This document shows positions 22,392-32,832 of a DNA stretch of 64,000 nucleotides, in pieces. Source of the DNA: Rhipicephalus microplus (taxonomy: Eukaryota; Arthropoda; Arachnida; Ixodida; Ixodidae); NCBI RefSeq assembly GCF_043290135.1, contig NW_027464601.1, forward strand, positions 3,270,001-3,334,000, read 5' to 3'. The stretch's first letter is position 1, and each line of letters starts with the position of its first letter. The notes beneath the pieces are model-generated. The model had not been told where the DNA came from, searched no databases, and saw nothing but the letters and a program-made list of their open reading frames with translations. The translations under genes were made by a program, and so were the position numbers.

Positions 22392-23087
22392 CTAAAACAT
22401 GACATATACACCCAGTGCTCCAAAAGCCGCATTATTTGTCGTGTCACTGAGGTCTCCCTGAAGCATGGATACACTAAGGTATACGTGACTTCTGTACACC
22501 CTTCCCGTCTTCGCACTTAGAAAGTCGTAATTGCAACACACCACGAATTGATAGTCAGGCAATGGTTTACAATGAAAAGACTGTCTCTGCTGAGACCGCA
22601 GTGTGCACCCCCTCATATCCCCCCTATATGAACCACCTGACATGCTTGAATTTAAGAATTTGTTTGACATTGCGCACACATCACACCACGTGTATTTGGG
22701 CAAATTGCAAAATGCAAAATTGATAAAAAAAGAGCTGCCAGAGCACTCACGCTCTTTAAATGGCGTATTTCGGCTGAACCCCGTACTGCTTTTGTATTTG
22801 TTGCCGCATGACGCTTGCTGTATGTCATGAAATAGAACATACGCTGAATGTTTGTTTACTAGAGGAGATCCAAGCGATATCATATGATCTGCTATGCTGT
22901 CGAGGGCTGAACGGTGGCGACTAAATCCGCATATGACAACAGCGAAAAAAGTGAGCTCCTGTAATCTGGCGTGCAGACGAAACAGTACCATACGTTCCAT
23001 CAGCTTCATAACAATAAACGTTAGTAATATTGGCCGGTATGATTTCAGTTGTTGTTCAGCGTGACAAGGTTTTATAATACGCTTCAC
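22392..23087 (-). pseudogene. I-like LINE reverse transcriptase, degenerate
   Basis: The 231-codon minus-strand frame opens with KRIIKPCHAEQQLKSYRPI and LMERMVLFRLHARLQE, which match RT motifs 0-1. CGFSRHRSALDSIADHMISL follows (motif 2 region). Beyond about residue 85 the similarity fades. The catalytic aspartate of motif A should lie near VLFHDIQQA, where only one Asp survives, and no YADD box is legible, so the palm is destroyed. The open frame is probably accidental. Confidence 0.6.
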
Positions 23088-23213
23088 CTCAGACGATTTT
23101 CATTCAGCAGGAATCAGATTCGTTCGCCACACATAGTTGTATTCACCCACGATACTTCGACGAAAGACCTCATCGACGTTTCGCAATGCTTGGTACGTGA
23201 CACCATCTTGGCC

Positions 23214-23477
23214 TTAGGTAGTGCGAACGTAACAGAGGCTAAGTGCATGACGCAGCTCGACTAGAGTAAATTGTGTCTCCCCCATCTCGCATGGACGTCC
23301 ATATAAAATTGTTACAGAATGATGACCAGCATTGTCTCTTGACATGGGACAGGTGAAAATATTGGCGAAATCTTCCGCAAGAATTTTAGGAGACCGTCCA
23401 GTCATGATGCACAATGCTGTAGATGGGTTCTTGCAGACATCAGGTGTTCGGGGGCCTTCGATATGCGCCATACGCAC
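23214..23477 (-). pseudogene. I-like LINE ORF2 endonuclease-RT linker
   Basis: An 87-codon minus-strand frame whose part KILAEDFANIF and FTLVELRHALSLC matches the linker pattern that precedes the RT in I-type ORF2 proteins. It lies between the endonuclease and RT remnants in correct order and orientation. Confidence 0.5.
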
Positions 23478-23792
23478 CCAAAACCGCTCGCCATATGCAA
23501 CGTGCTACACATGCGGCCCTCCTACTTCGACGAAGTTGTTTTGTGTGCCACCTGATGGCTGCATCGCATTGGTTATAAAGTATCCAATCAGAGCTTGTTT
23601 TGGAACGCTGTGCCCCCCTGTAACCACGGCGTCGACAAGCGCGTTGTCTCGAGAGCTTTACGTCAGAGTATGGCTTTTATTTGCTTCGCAGTTGTCGTAC
23701 TGTAGCTTGCTATAGACACTCACTCACTAGTTTGAACAAATTATCGTGTGATGGCGCCCCTGCAATCAGCTGATGGAACTTGTCCCAATTTG

Positions 23793-24338
23793 TCACTGTG
23801 GTGGCAGCATCTGGCTGCTAGAAGATTTTTCTGAAACCAGCCAAATTGGCAGATGATCTGAACCCCATGGGTCAGCTTCGCTTGACCAAGCAAGACGCAC
23901 ATCTCTCGTTGATACGCCAAGATCAACGGTGGTTTGTTCCTTTCCTCTGCCGACAAACGCGAATGAGCCTTCATTGAGCAGATCATGTTTAAGTTCATTA
24001 ATTTTCACTCCACGATTGTCTTGTGGACGACAACACCAAGGATGATGAGGGGCATTGAAATCTCCACACAGAAGAAATGACGAACTACACCGAGATACCA
24101 GGCTTTCCAGCAATGTGATGTCCGAAGAATGCGCTGGTCAAACAAATATGCTTGCCACAGTCATAGTTGTGTTCTCCAGACTAATATCAACTGCTACACA
24201 TTCAAAGTCAGCTTCGCAGAGGTCACGTGCGTCAATCACTACGAAACAAACATGAGATCGTATGTACAATGACGCTTTCGAAGCATTTCGTAGATGCGTG
24301 GTCTCTGTATACTGGAAAGCTGCACACGCCATCACCAT
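23793..24338 (-). pseudogene. I-like LINE endonuclease, decayed
   Basis: Two minus-strand frames together cover the APE endonuclease. The upstream frame (24338-24138) ends in VAVDISLENTTMTVASIFV. The downstream frame (24113-23793) has LLCGDFNAPHHPW (catalytic GDFN) and GSDHLPIWLV (catalytic SDH), with TTVDLGVST between them. The order and spacing are right for a LINE endonuclease. A frameshift near 24120-24138 separates the halves. Confidence 0.72.
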
Positions 24339-24344
24339 GCATCA

Positions 24345-24943
24345 GGTATTGCTGTGAACGCCTACGTAACCCGGAACATTGGTTGCTTGGAGAGCTATAA
24401 GATCCGGCGTATTCTTCATTGCAAGGAGCCTGAGAACGAGGCCAGCTTAGCGCGGTCGTAGAGACCTGGCGTTTCATTGCAGCACATAGGGACGGGGCTT
24501 GCGACGGATGTTCATGTTGCTTTGAGTGAAGATTGTCGAGAACTGGAACGAGAGCCGCCAAAAGCTCTTGTACGGCCAATGTTGCTGGTGTTTGACGACC
24601 AGCTATGAGAAATTTGACGACGTTAACAAGCATCTTAGGCATGGTGACAAGATGGGCATCATCGTTGGCTGGAGCCGTTTCTGGCGCCCTGTTTACAGTA
24701 TTTTCTACTGCAAACATGACTTCGGCGGAAGCTGGTTCCGAAATGTTCTGGGGCGCGACCTTTGAGGAGGTTTTGTCGGACGGCTTTGATAGAAGCGCCA
24801 GCCACGATGTTGCCGAAATGCTGAAATTGCGACTCCCTCCGTCGCTTCGATTCACTCTGACTGTAGACTTGGTCTTTCTTTTCCGTCGTGAGAGCGGCTC
24901 GCAACGTGCTAAAGCACGTTTTGAAGGACCAAATAAAGTTCAT
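24345..24943 (-). pseudogene. Probable ORF1 C-terminal remnant of the I-like LINE
   Basis: A minus-strand frame upstream of the endonuclease encodes MLVNVVKFLIAGRQTPATLA and VQELLAALVPVLDNLHSKQ, an Ala/Leu/Val-rich region I associate with ORF1 ends in tick I-type elements. It has no zinc knuckle. The assignment rests mainly on position. Confidence 0.35.
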
Positions 24944-24960
24944 ACATTCTCACATGTAGG

Positions 24961-25615
24961 TTAAATGCGGTTTCCCAATCACTTTGTTTTCAATGTGGTG
25001 CTACAAGCCACGTTAAAGAGCTCAGTTCATTTTAGTTATAGAGAAATGATAAATAACTCTGTCGAGCAACTTCAGCAAAATATTACTCAACAGCCTGCAT
25101 TTCGCCATCTTCCATTTCAGCTGTGTACTGTACAGAGCAGCCTAACTTATCAGAGGGGTTGGGAAGGACAGAAAATCAGACTGTATGGTGAGTGGTCACC
25201 CTGTTTAGACTGTATGGTGAGTGCGTCACCCTGGACACCCTGGTCTGCAGCAATTTAGGTGAGGTTGTTTCTCCCTTGAGATTAGCGACCATGACTCTGG
25301 AGCAGCATCGGTGGGGCAAGCAATGACGCACTTGCCGAGGCAGTAGTGCGTGCTCTTGCAAGGCGTGGGCCCATGCTTCCGGAAGATAATTTTTAGAAAT
25401 TATGTGTCTTGATTGCGATTATTTGGTTATTTCTGTCACTTATATTAGTCTAGAACTTCCGTACTTATTTTAACCCGGTTTCGAGCATTGTCGGCATTGT
25501 TTCAGGACTCTATTGTCCACTTGTTAGTGACCAAGAGATCTGCAGATGGACAACAAGGCAGGGCTCTAAAGTGCTTCGCAATCAAAAATTCCCAGCATAT
25601 CCACGTAGTGAATGA
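24961..25615. other. No gene recognised
   Basis: Contains a short direct duplication of AGACTGTATGGTGAGTG (about 25179-25222). No domain-bearing frame. Confidence 0.45.
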
Positions 25616-25815
25616 CGATGAGTGGGGCGAAGCACAGTCCGTCTGTCTGTCCGTCCATCTGACAGCTATACGAAATTGTCAACTCTACGAAAACCACTAA
25701 CGCCATATAGTGATATAATTTCCAAGGACGTGTGCACACAATGCCATCTACTGAGCAATTCACAAACTAGAGGTGGCTACATCCTACTACAATTCATAAA
25801 CAGGAGGTAGCTACG

Positions 25816-25902
<87 letters not shown>

Positions 25903-25945
25903 AGAGGAGGGTACGACCTTTAGGAGCTTCGCCCCTAAAACTCAA
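25616..25945. mobile_element. MITE-like element with internal (ACT)n
   Basis: A 10-bp inverted repeat bounds it: GGGGCGAAGC at 25624-25633 and GCTTCGCCCC at 25926-25935. The interior is non-coding and holds an ACT microsatellite. Short tick elements starting GATGAGTGGGCGAAGC are familiar to me, but the class (MITE or other) is inferred. The boundaries are approximate. Confidence 0.5.
25818..25902. repeat. (ACT)n microsatellite
   Basis: About 28 uninterrupted copies. The poly-Ser frame on the minus strand is a by-product. Confidence 0.97.
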
Positions 25946-26729
25946 TAGTGTTCGTTCACATTCTCCTGACAAGCGTGCTCTAGCTTTCCTGAATTTCACG
26001 CGCCACATTGTCCTTCGTGAAATATTTAGTCGGATTCTCAGCTACCACCCTTTTTTTCTCCACTGTTCCTACACATGCGTGTACGTGTACACTTAAACGA
26101 TAGAGACACCACGGTGCGAACACGAGTGTCGGGAGTGTGACACTCCAGATACTCGCTCGTGGTGAGGCGCTGCTGTTCGTCCCATAGCCGCGCTTGCTGG
26201 AGTGTTCCGCCCACCCATCTATCAGCATTTCGGAGGAGGGGAGGTGGTGGTTCCTACAATTGAAAATGAAAAGAAAAATGAACCCGCAACTGTCTGCAGC
26301 TAAGTGCGACACCTCAGGAGTAGTTCACAGGAGAATAGAGATGGGGGTAATATCGTAATAGGCTTAGCGGAGAAAGGAAAGGGGAAGAAGAGAGCGAGAG
26401 AAGAATCTTAGAAAACAAAACAAAAAGGGGGGAAGAGGTGGGACTCACAGATGGTGTGTTCGCGGCTTATAAAGACGCTTGGGTTGAGTGGGCACAAGTA
26501 CTGCCTGTGGCTAAGACTATCCCCGCCTATCAACCTGAGCACAGACACGCACTGCATTTTGCGTCGACGTTATGCGATATAAATCCGCACACAGAAGCAC
26601 ACTTCTATTTTATTCTAGATATGTCATGGCTAATCCTATCGCACGTTCTCTGAGGCAACTATTCTCATCTCTGAGACAACAAGCTTTGCCAAAAATGATT
26701 ATATTTCAAATTTAACAACCGAAAACCAC
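25946..26729. other. No gene recognised
   Basis: Purine-rich around 26330-26440. No coding or repeat signature. Confidence 0.45.
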
Positions 26730-26815
26730 CGTAAGAATTCGATAGATGGCGTAGTGGAGAGCTCTGAGATGTTAATCACTTGCGATTCTTTAACCAGCAG
26801 CTAAACCCTATAGCG
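26730..26815 (-). repeat. Tick tRNA-derived SINE fragment
   Basis: GATGGCGTAGTGGAGAGCTC followed by CACTTGCGATTCTTTAACCA corresponds, on the minus strand, to the SINE body that normally reads as a GTTAAAGAACC segment followed by the GGAGCCCTCCACTAC-type segment. The tRNA head is missing. Confidence 0.5.
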
Positions 26816-26830
26816 GGTTTAGGGGGAGAC

Positions 26831-26980
26831 AAAAGGTTAGGTGAGCAGATGAGATTAAGGAGTTTGCGGGTATAAAGTGGCAGCAAAAAGCACAGGACCG
26901 AGTTGACTAGCGGAACATGGGAGATGCCTTTGTTTTGCAGTGGATTTAGTCAGGCTGATAATAATGGTGATGATGAAACC
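26831..26980 (+). repeat. RTE LINE 3' end fragment
   Basis: Aligns to the last ~130 bp of the RTE at 4649-5504. It encodes WADEIKEFAG, then WQQKAQDRV, NMGDAFVLQW and a stop, followed by a CAGGCTGATAATAATGGTGATGATGA tail-like run. It has one extra in-frame stop (TAG in place of Trp). Only the extreme 3' end is present. Confidence 0.82.
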
Positions 26981-26984
26981 CTCT

Positions 26985-27065
26985 ATACAAAAAACACCAT
27001 TTTTGCCTCAATCAAAAAAACAGCCGCCATGGCAGGTATTCAATGCCGCGACCTCGGGGTCAGTA
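26985..27065 (-). repeat. Tick tRNA-derived SINE head fragment
   Basis: On the minus strand CTGACCCCGAGGTCGCGG is followed by a mutated B-box (CATTGAATACC) and CATGGCGGCTG. This matches the tRNA-like head of the SINE seen intact at 56628. The B-box is degenerate. Confidence 0.5.
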
Positions 27066-28534
27066 ATCAAACGTCGTCAAAACTAGACAACCGTGGTATA
27101 GATAACCTTTAGCAGAATATGTGTTCTATTATTACACGAGGTGTCTCGATCACAGTAGGCAACTAGACGTGCGGGTAGGGAGACGACTATCTCCGTGTTA
27201 TCTTGGAGAATGCTTAATGGAACGCAGAACATGAAGCATCCGGAATGTTAAGCGTACAAGTAACGTTTTATGAGCGCCCAACAATTAATCACAGCGACAC
27301 ATCACCACATGAACTGCGTTAGCAATGAGAGGCGGGTCTACGAAAAAAAGAAAAGCTATACGTGGTTAATTGATTTAAACGTTCGAGAACCCGGTACCGA
27401 TGACTGAGGCAAGACGAGAATTTACTAATTAATTTTGTATAGAGAGGGAGAACGAAGAGAACGGAAATGCTCGAAACGCTCGAATGGCTCAAGGGCCGGC
27501 ATCGTGTGCGTAACACCGGCCTGCCCCGTGGTTTCTCATAGCGGTTAAGCGGTGTAGTTGAGAGCACGCAAAATTCGGCGTTGTTAGCTATAGAAAAGAG
27601 GAGGCGAAGTAGTTCCACCACTGGTGTGATAGTGCTTCTCAAATTAGGAAGGCACGTGCTGCGCCTGAGCAGGCTGAGGGGATCGGATGACGCTCACTCG
27701 TAAGTCACACTTTGCCATCGTCCATTCTCTTTATGGCCCGTAGCAGAACGTGCCACGGCTGGGGTGGTTGCAGCTGCAGTTAGTAAGACTACCGACCGCG
27801 TTTGTGTAGGCGCGTAGATAGAGACCCATACTATTGCGTACCTAATACTACAGTTGCTGCCTGCCTCTTGGTCATGTTGCAACTGCAGCCTACTCGTTCT
27901 TCTATGAGCCTCATTATCCACTTGTCTTCACACCAGTGCAGCCAGGCACTGGCTCGTATGAGGTCGAATCGCCGCAGTAGTTTGAGAAGCAAGAGTGCCC
28001 TAACTGAGCGAAGCGAATCTTTGTAACTGCACTTGACATGTTTTTACGATTCTAGAGACAAGCAACCAACAAACAATAGGAATCCTGCACACCACAGGGC
28101 GCGGTGAATGCGGTGTCTTGAAGTACGGGAAAGGGGAGGGGGGTAGTTGCCTGCAATAAAACCCGTTATTCGTTGCTTGATTTGAAGGAAGCTCTTTTTG
28201 TTGCAGTCGTGAAGCTATCAAGATTGCAAGGGCTGTCGTCTAGCCGCCTAAACCTTGGTATGGACGTCGGTGTAAGGTGCAAAGGGGGAACGTGTCCCCC
28301 TCAAGACACGAGAGAACTTGCACCCCACCCACGCTACACCAGCGCTTCCCCAGTGTGTAGATATTTCTGCAAGGCATTCACTGACACGGTGCATGGGGCC
28401 TTCAAATTTATATACTAGGGAAAACAGAAACATTTTTTTTGATATTCGGTCTTATTTCTAAATAAAATTCATAATTTTTACTGACCAAAGCAATTAATTT
28501 CGTCTGAGCAATACGTGAATTTGTATGCTTTCAA
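27066..28534. other. No gene recognised
   Basis: Open frames up to 107 codons without family features. Confidence 0.45.
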
Positions 28535-28605
28535 GCTTGATCGATATGGGGGTTCTAACATCCCAAAACCAGCATATGATTATGAGAGATGCGCATGCTT
28601 CTAGG
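28535..28605 (-). repeat. Tick SINE 3' body fragment
   Basis: GATCGATATGGGGGTTCTAA then CATCCCAAAACCAGCATATG and ATTATGAGAGATGC is a close variant of the 3' body of the widespread tick SINE, in minus orientation. Confidence 0.6.
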
Positions 28606-31184
28606 CTAGAGTTACAATGTTAATGTGTATTGTTGCTTCTTTTTTTTGTATATTCCGGCACGCCTGAAAGCCATGAAACGATTTTTTTTTAGCTTGTCAA
28701 TAGCTCACCAGCTGTTAGCCCCACTGTTATTATATTTAAGGCCCCCTCCACGCAGCACCGTCTGCGCTTCACAAAGGAATTTAATAAGACAGTCAGGCCA
28801 TAACGAGTATCAATGCTCATACATTCTCTCATCTCTTGTGCGGAACATTCCTCGTTATCAGGCACATTTGATCAGTCGCCCTTCGATTACAGGTAAACGT
28901 TGGCTTCCCGTGTCGCGCAATTGAAGACGTACGATCGCAACTAGCGGTCTAAAGCTCCATCCCCGGGGAGAGCGTCTACAGCCTATTTGAGACTGCCTCT
29001 GCAATAGCAAAAAACAAGGCCCTCACTTCATTGGCTGACGCCGGGATCACAAACAGCAATGCTGGCAGTCGCAGTCAATATGAACGAAAGCAAATCTAAC
29101 AAACCCCAGCGAACGAACGAAAGAAAATGGAAGTAATGCAGACACTGCTACAGATGCAGTTGCTTCTTTTCCTCCGCAACGCTCTGGATGTTTTAGCTGC
29201 TTTTTTGTCGGTGAAGTAGCAGCAGAGCAATAATAAATACCCCAAACTTATCACATATCTATAAAAGGTGCACTGGTTTTCACTCGCTGGGTTGGTCCTG
29301 ATAGATGCCGGCACTGTGTGTTTTGTGGATGCCCGCCTCACTGCATTGGGCAAATCACTCTTCTTCCGACGAAGCCTGCGTTGTGTATTGTGTGCAGCCT
29401 TCTGTGTGCATTCGATTGCATCAGCACAGAGTTTCTGTCGAACATGCGAGCAGTTGGATGGCTTTCAAAGCCGCGTAGAGATTAGGCAGATCATGTAGAC
29501 AATTGCAGAAAGAGGCAGAGAAAAATACAAGAAAATCGTGATTGTTTTCAACTTAGTAACAATTTATTATTGCTCGACACCACGCTTAGTGCACCACGTT
29601 TAGTTTTTTAATGGCATATTTGTTGTGGGGAAGCCTAAATTATGTTTGCAATCGCAGTTTTAGTATACCTATTTGGAAGCAGCGCATGCTCAATTAGTAC
29701 CCAATTTTTTTGTGGCGAAAAAAACAGAAGGAGCCTATGTGTTTTGGTGTTTTTTTTTCACATGAGTGCGTGATAACCTCTGTGCGTCATTGTTTTGTAC
29801 GTTGTGTTTATTGCAGTTTTCTCTTGAATTGCAATCGGATAAAACAAGTAAAAAGTAATTTCGGCTAAAAATATGAATGCGAACCAAAACAATGAGTTTG
29901 GCTCTTTCTAGTATAAAGATCGAAAAAAAAGGCTATGCGACGTAAGACAGCAAGAAACATGAAAACAGCAAGAAAAAGATTTCCAAACGTCATAACAACT
30001 TACAAACTGATACGATGTATCTCGCAGACTGTAATACTATTTGAAACCTACTTTCTCTTTTACATTTGTACACGTTACTTTCATAACAAAGCACTCATGC
30101 AGTGCTTGTGCAAGCAAGGCCTAGCGTGTTGTGCGCCAATAAAAACTAATATACTTCACGTAAGAGCACTGTAGTATACAAAGAATAATGGATGAAACAA
30201 TCGCATCACATACACTCTGAATAGCCTTATAATCCAAAACGCCGAGTCCCATTCGGCTTATTGTCAGTTAGGGTAGTTTCTTCCTGAAGTGTTTGATAAT
30301 GTTCATGATAATGATGGTACATTTTTCTCAGCTAATGTGGGATTCACTGATGAATGTGTGACCATTTCTGAGGTACAACAACGAGACATACTGAGAAAGC
30401 GCGTCCCACGTATGTAAAATTGAACAGCTTTTAGGAAGCCTACAATTTCACGATCCGTTTTCCTTGGCACGATCTGCAGAGTCAAATTGTAGGGACAACT
30501 GGGCCACTTAGTTTCTCCGAGTGCACTTTTGTTTATACAGCTCCTCTGTTTCTGCGATGTTCAGGGTCATTTACCTGCAAGTCTTCAGTCTACTTTCACC
30601 TTATCAGGTCCTGACTAAGTTAGAATATGAAATGGTAATATTCGTGTAGAGACAGGGTACGGCAATTAAAATTCCATTGATAGAATACAGAAATTTTTTT
30701 CAGCTGAACCGTAATGTTCTGAAGACGCTGAGGTCAAAGTATACTCGAACCATAAAGATGAATATAAGTAGTAACAATACCCAGTTCTGCGTCAGAATAT
30801 CACATTTTTAAACTTGCAAGCCTGTTAACTTCATCGTAGAGATAATTAATGTAGTCGAATGATTAAAGCCAGCTATGTAAATCAAAGCATGCAACATATG
30901 GACAGTTGTATTTTGTTGATGCACCGATTCACGTCATTACTACAATTCTTTGAAACTCAGGTGCTTCTTTGTAACATCACAGTGCCCAAATGTACTTTAT
31001 CTTAGACTAGAACTTGCACACGTTGTCCACGTAAAACAATCTGTCTCTTTTCTGGCACGTAGGTGCGGTGAAATAGCTAGGGATAAGATCCTATTGTATT
31101 TTATTATTCTTTTATTGTGATAGCGATTCTATGGACACTCTCGGCTGATTTTCACTGCCATCGTGGTTGTCATGTCGCAAATAT
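28606..31184. other. No gene recognised
   Basis: AT-rich, with several T and A homopolymers. No coding frame, terminal repeat or RNA gene recognised. Confidence 0.45.
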
Positions 31185-31356
31185 TGTGGGCATTTAGTAT
31201 ACCAATCCTCTTCATCTGTACATTATCATCATTATCATGTATTGCTTATGCATCCTCATCGTTGTCACGTATCATCATCATCTTGGTTCGTGCATCTCCG
31301 CTGTCGGCTGCCGGTTCCTCGGGCCTAATAAAGGTCTTCCGAACCAAGACTTCATA
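31185..31356 (+). repeat. 5' LTR of Gypsy-1
   Basis: Begins TGTGGGC. It contains ATCATCATCATC repeats and a polyadenylation signal AATAAA at 31327-31332. The exact 3' end (CA at 31354 or TA at 31356) is uncertain because the last bases match in both copies. Confidence 0.9.
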
Positions 31357-31358
31357 CG

Positions 31359-31372
31359 TGGTGGAGGTGCTG
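31359..31372 (+). other. Primer-binding site
   Basis: TGGTGGAGGTGCTG, starting 2-4 nt after the 5' LTR. The same TGGTGGAGGTGCTG follows the LTR of the second Gypsy element at 44651, which supports a shared tRNA primer. I cannot name the tRNA from the sequence alone. Confidence 0.7.
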
Positions 31373-31453
31373 TTAGATCCCTCGTCATCCTCTCGACCAC
31401 TCTACCCCCTGGAGCTACGTTCAGGTCGCCGCTTGGGCCAGGTGTCCGGAAAT

Positions 31454-32832
31454 ATGTCGCACCAAGAAGAGGTCGGTGCTGCAACCGTTCCCACTCCGCC
31501 ACCGCGTGCCGCGCCTTTTCACGTCATTAACAGCCCCCAGCGTGAGCCCCAACCCTTCGCCGGTATGCGCGGGGAAGATGTGGAGGAATGGCTGGACGAT
31601 TTCGAACGTGTCGGCGCTGCTAACCGGTGGGATAACACCTACAAACTCGCTTACGTGTCAATCTACCTCACGGGTGTCGCGAAGACGTGGTTCCTCAACC
31701 ACTACATCGACATCCCCGACTGGTCCGCCTTCAAAGATCAGCTTCGGCATGTCTTTGGCACACCGACTGTTCGTTCGGCTCTCGCAAAGAAAGCTCTCGC
31801 GGCTCGGAAACAGCACATCGGCGAGTCGTATACATCCTACATCGAGGATGTCCTTTCACTTTGCCGCCGGGTTGAAACTCCAATGACAGAGTCAGACAAG
31901 GTACGCCAGCTTCTCAAGGGGATTGCACCCGTCGCATTCAATGCCCTTGCAATCCAGAATCCAGCTACTGTTGCTGACGTTGCGACAACCTGTCAGCGCC
32001 TCGAAGAACTCGAGTCTATGCGCCTACAACCGGACAGTGACGCGGCCCGTATTACGGCAGATCCAAACCTACGAGACACAATAAGGGTGATTATACGCGA
32101 AGAATTAGAATCAATGGGATTCACACTACCTTCAGTGTGTCCCATGCAGTCTTCTTCAACGTCATTGCGGGATGTCATCAGGGAGGAGCTCACGTCCATG
32201 ACCCACATGGCCCACCTGCAGCCCACTGTCGCTCGTACTCTCCCATCGTTCTTGCATGCCGTCGCCGCACCATCAGGCACCGTCAGCTCGACGCCGCCGC
32301 CACCAACGTACGCGTCGGTTGCTGCAGACCTCCGAGAAGCTTTCCCACGAGCTTTCCATCACCACCGCCTGAGCCATCATCTGTCCCTCTCACTGCTCTC
32401 TCTCCCGGTGCATCTAACACAAGCTACTACCCTTCTTATCGATCGACTCGCCCTACGTGCTATTATTGTGGCTGTCGTGGTCACATTTCACGCTTTTGCC
32501 GCAAGCGCCAGCAAGATGAGCGCCGAGGGTACGACATACGCGAACGAGACTATACCGCAGGAGCCTTGTACCAGGCCGTCGTTATTCGTCACCGCCGCGT
32601 CGGTCTCCATCTCCGCCAGCATCCGGTGAACTGCGCAGTAGTCATCGATCAACCAGACGCCGTTCACCGTCGCCCTACCGTCGCTCCTCTTCTCCTCTTC
32701 AGCCTGCTTCCCTCGCTTCTGATCGGCGTCCGGAAAACTAAGCGATGCAGTTTTTGGAGGACAAACTGCATTCCAACACAGTACTCCAATTCCTCCAGCG
32801 CGCCCTTACAATATGATTGCAGTCTCAGTTGA
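31454..32832 (+). pseudogene. Gypsy-1 gag, frameshifted
   Basis: Gag starts at the ATG at 31454. The open frame extends back into the LTR to 31163, but that part is not gag. Residues ~35-200 form a Retrotrans_gag domain (QPFAGMRGEDVEEWLDDFE, then YLTGVAKTWFLNHY and CRRVETPMTESDKVRQLLKG). After a Pro-rich stretch the frame shifts near 32340. The other frame then carries one CCHC zinc knuckle (CYYCGCRGHISRFC, 32458-32499) and runs to 32832, overlapping the pol frame by 20 bp. Gag forms the capsid and packages element RNA. Whether the 32340 shift is a mutation or an assembly error cannot be told; the gag-pol overlap may be a genuine recoding site. Confidence 0.85.

Larger units (their letters stand above)
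22280..24960 (-). mobile_element. Decayed I-like LINE
   Basis: Minus-strand remains in the expected order: an ORF1-like region (24943-24345), endonuclease (24338-23793), linker (23477-23214) and the RT fingers/palm (23087-22392), with a short tail to about 22280. Every part lies in a different frame and the RT is degenerate. No target duplication or tail is visible, so the copy is old. The ICGFSRHRSALDSI segment is the kind found in I/Jockey-type tick LINEs. Confidence 0.65.

Noticed and set aside
22392..23087. Host gene of 231 codons
   Set aside because: The first 85 residues match LINE RT motifs, endonuclease remnants lie upstream in the right order, and the rest shows no conservation signal.
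25811..26008. Poly-serine protein
   Set aside because: A translation of the ACT microsatellite.
31163..31453. N-terminal extension of gag
   Set aside because: The open frame runs back through the primer-binding site and the 5' LTR; gag more plausibly starts at ATG 31454.
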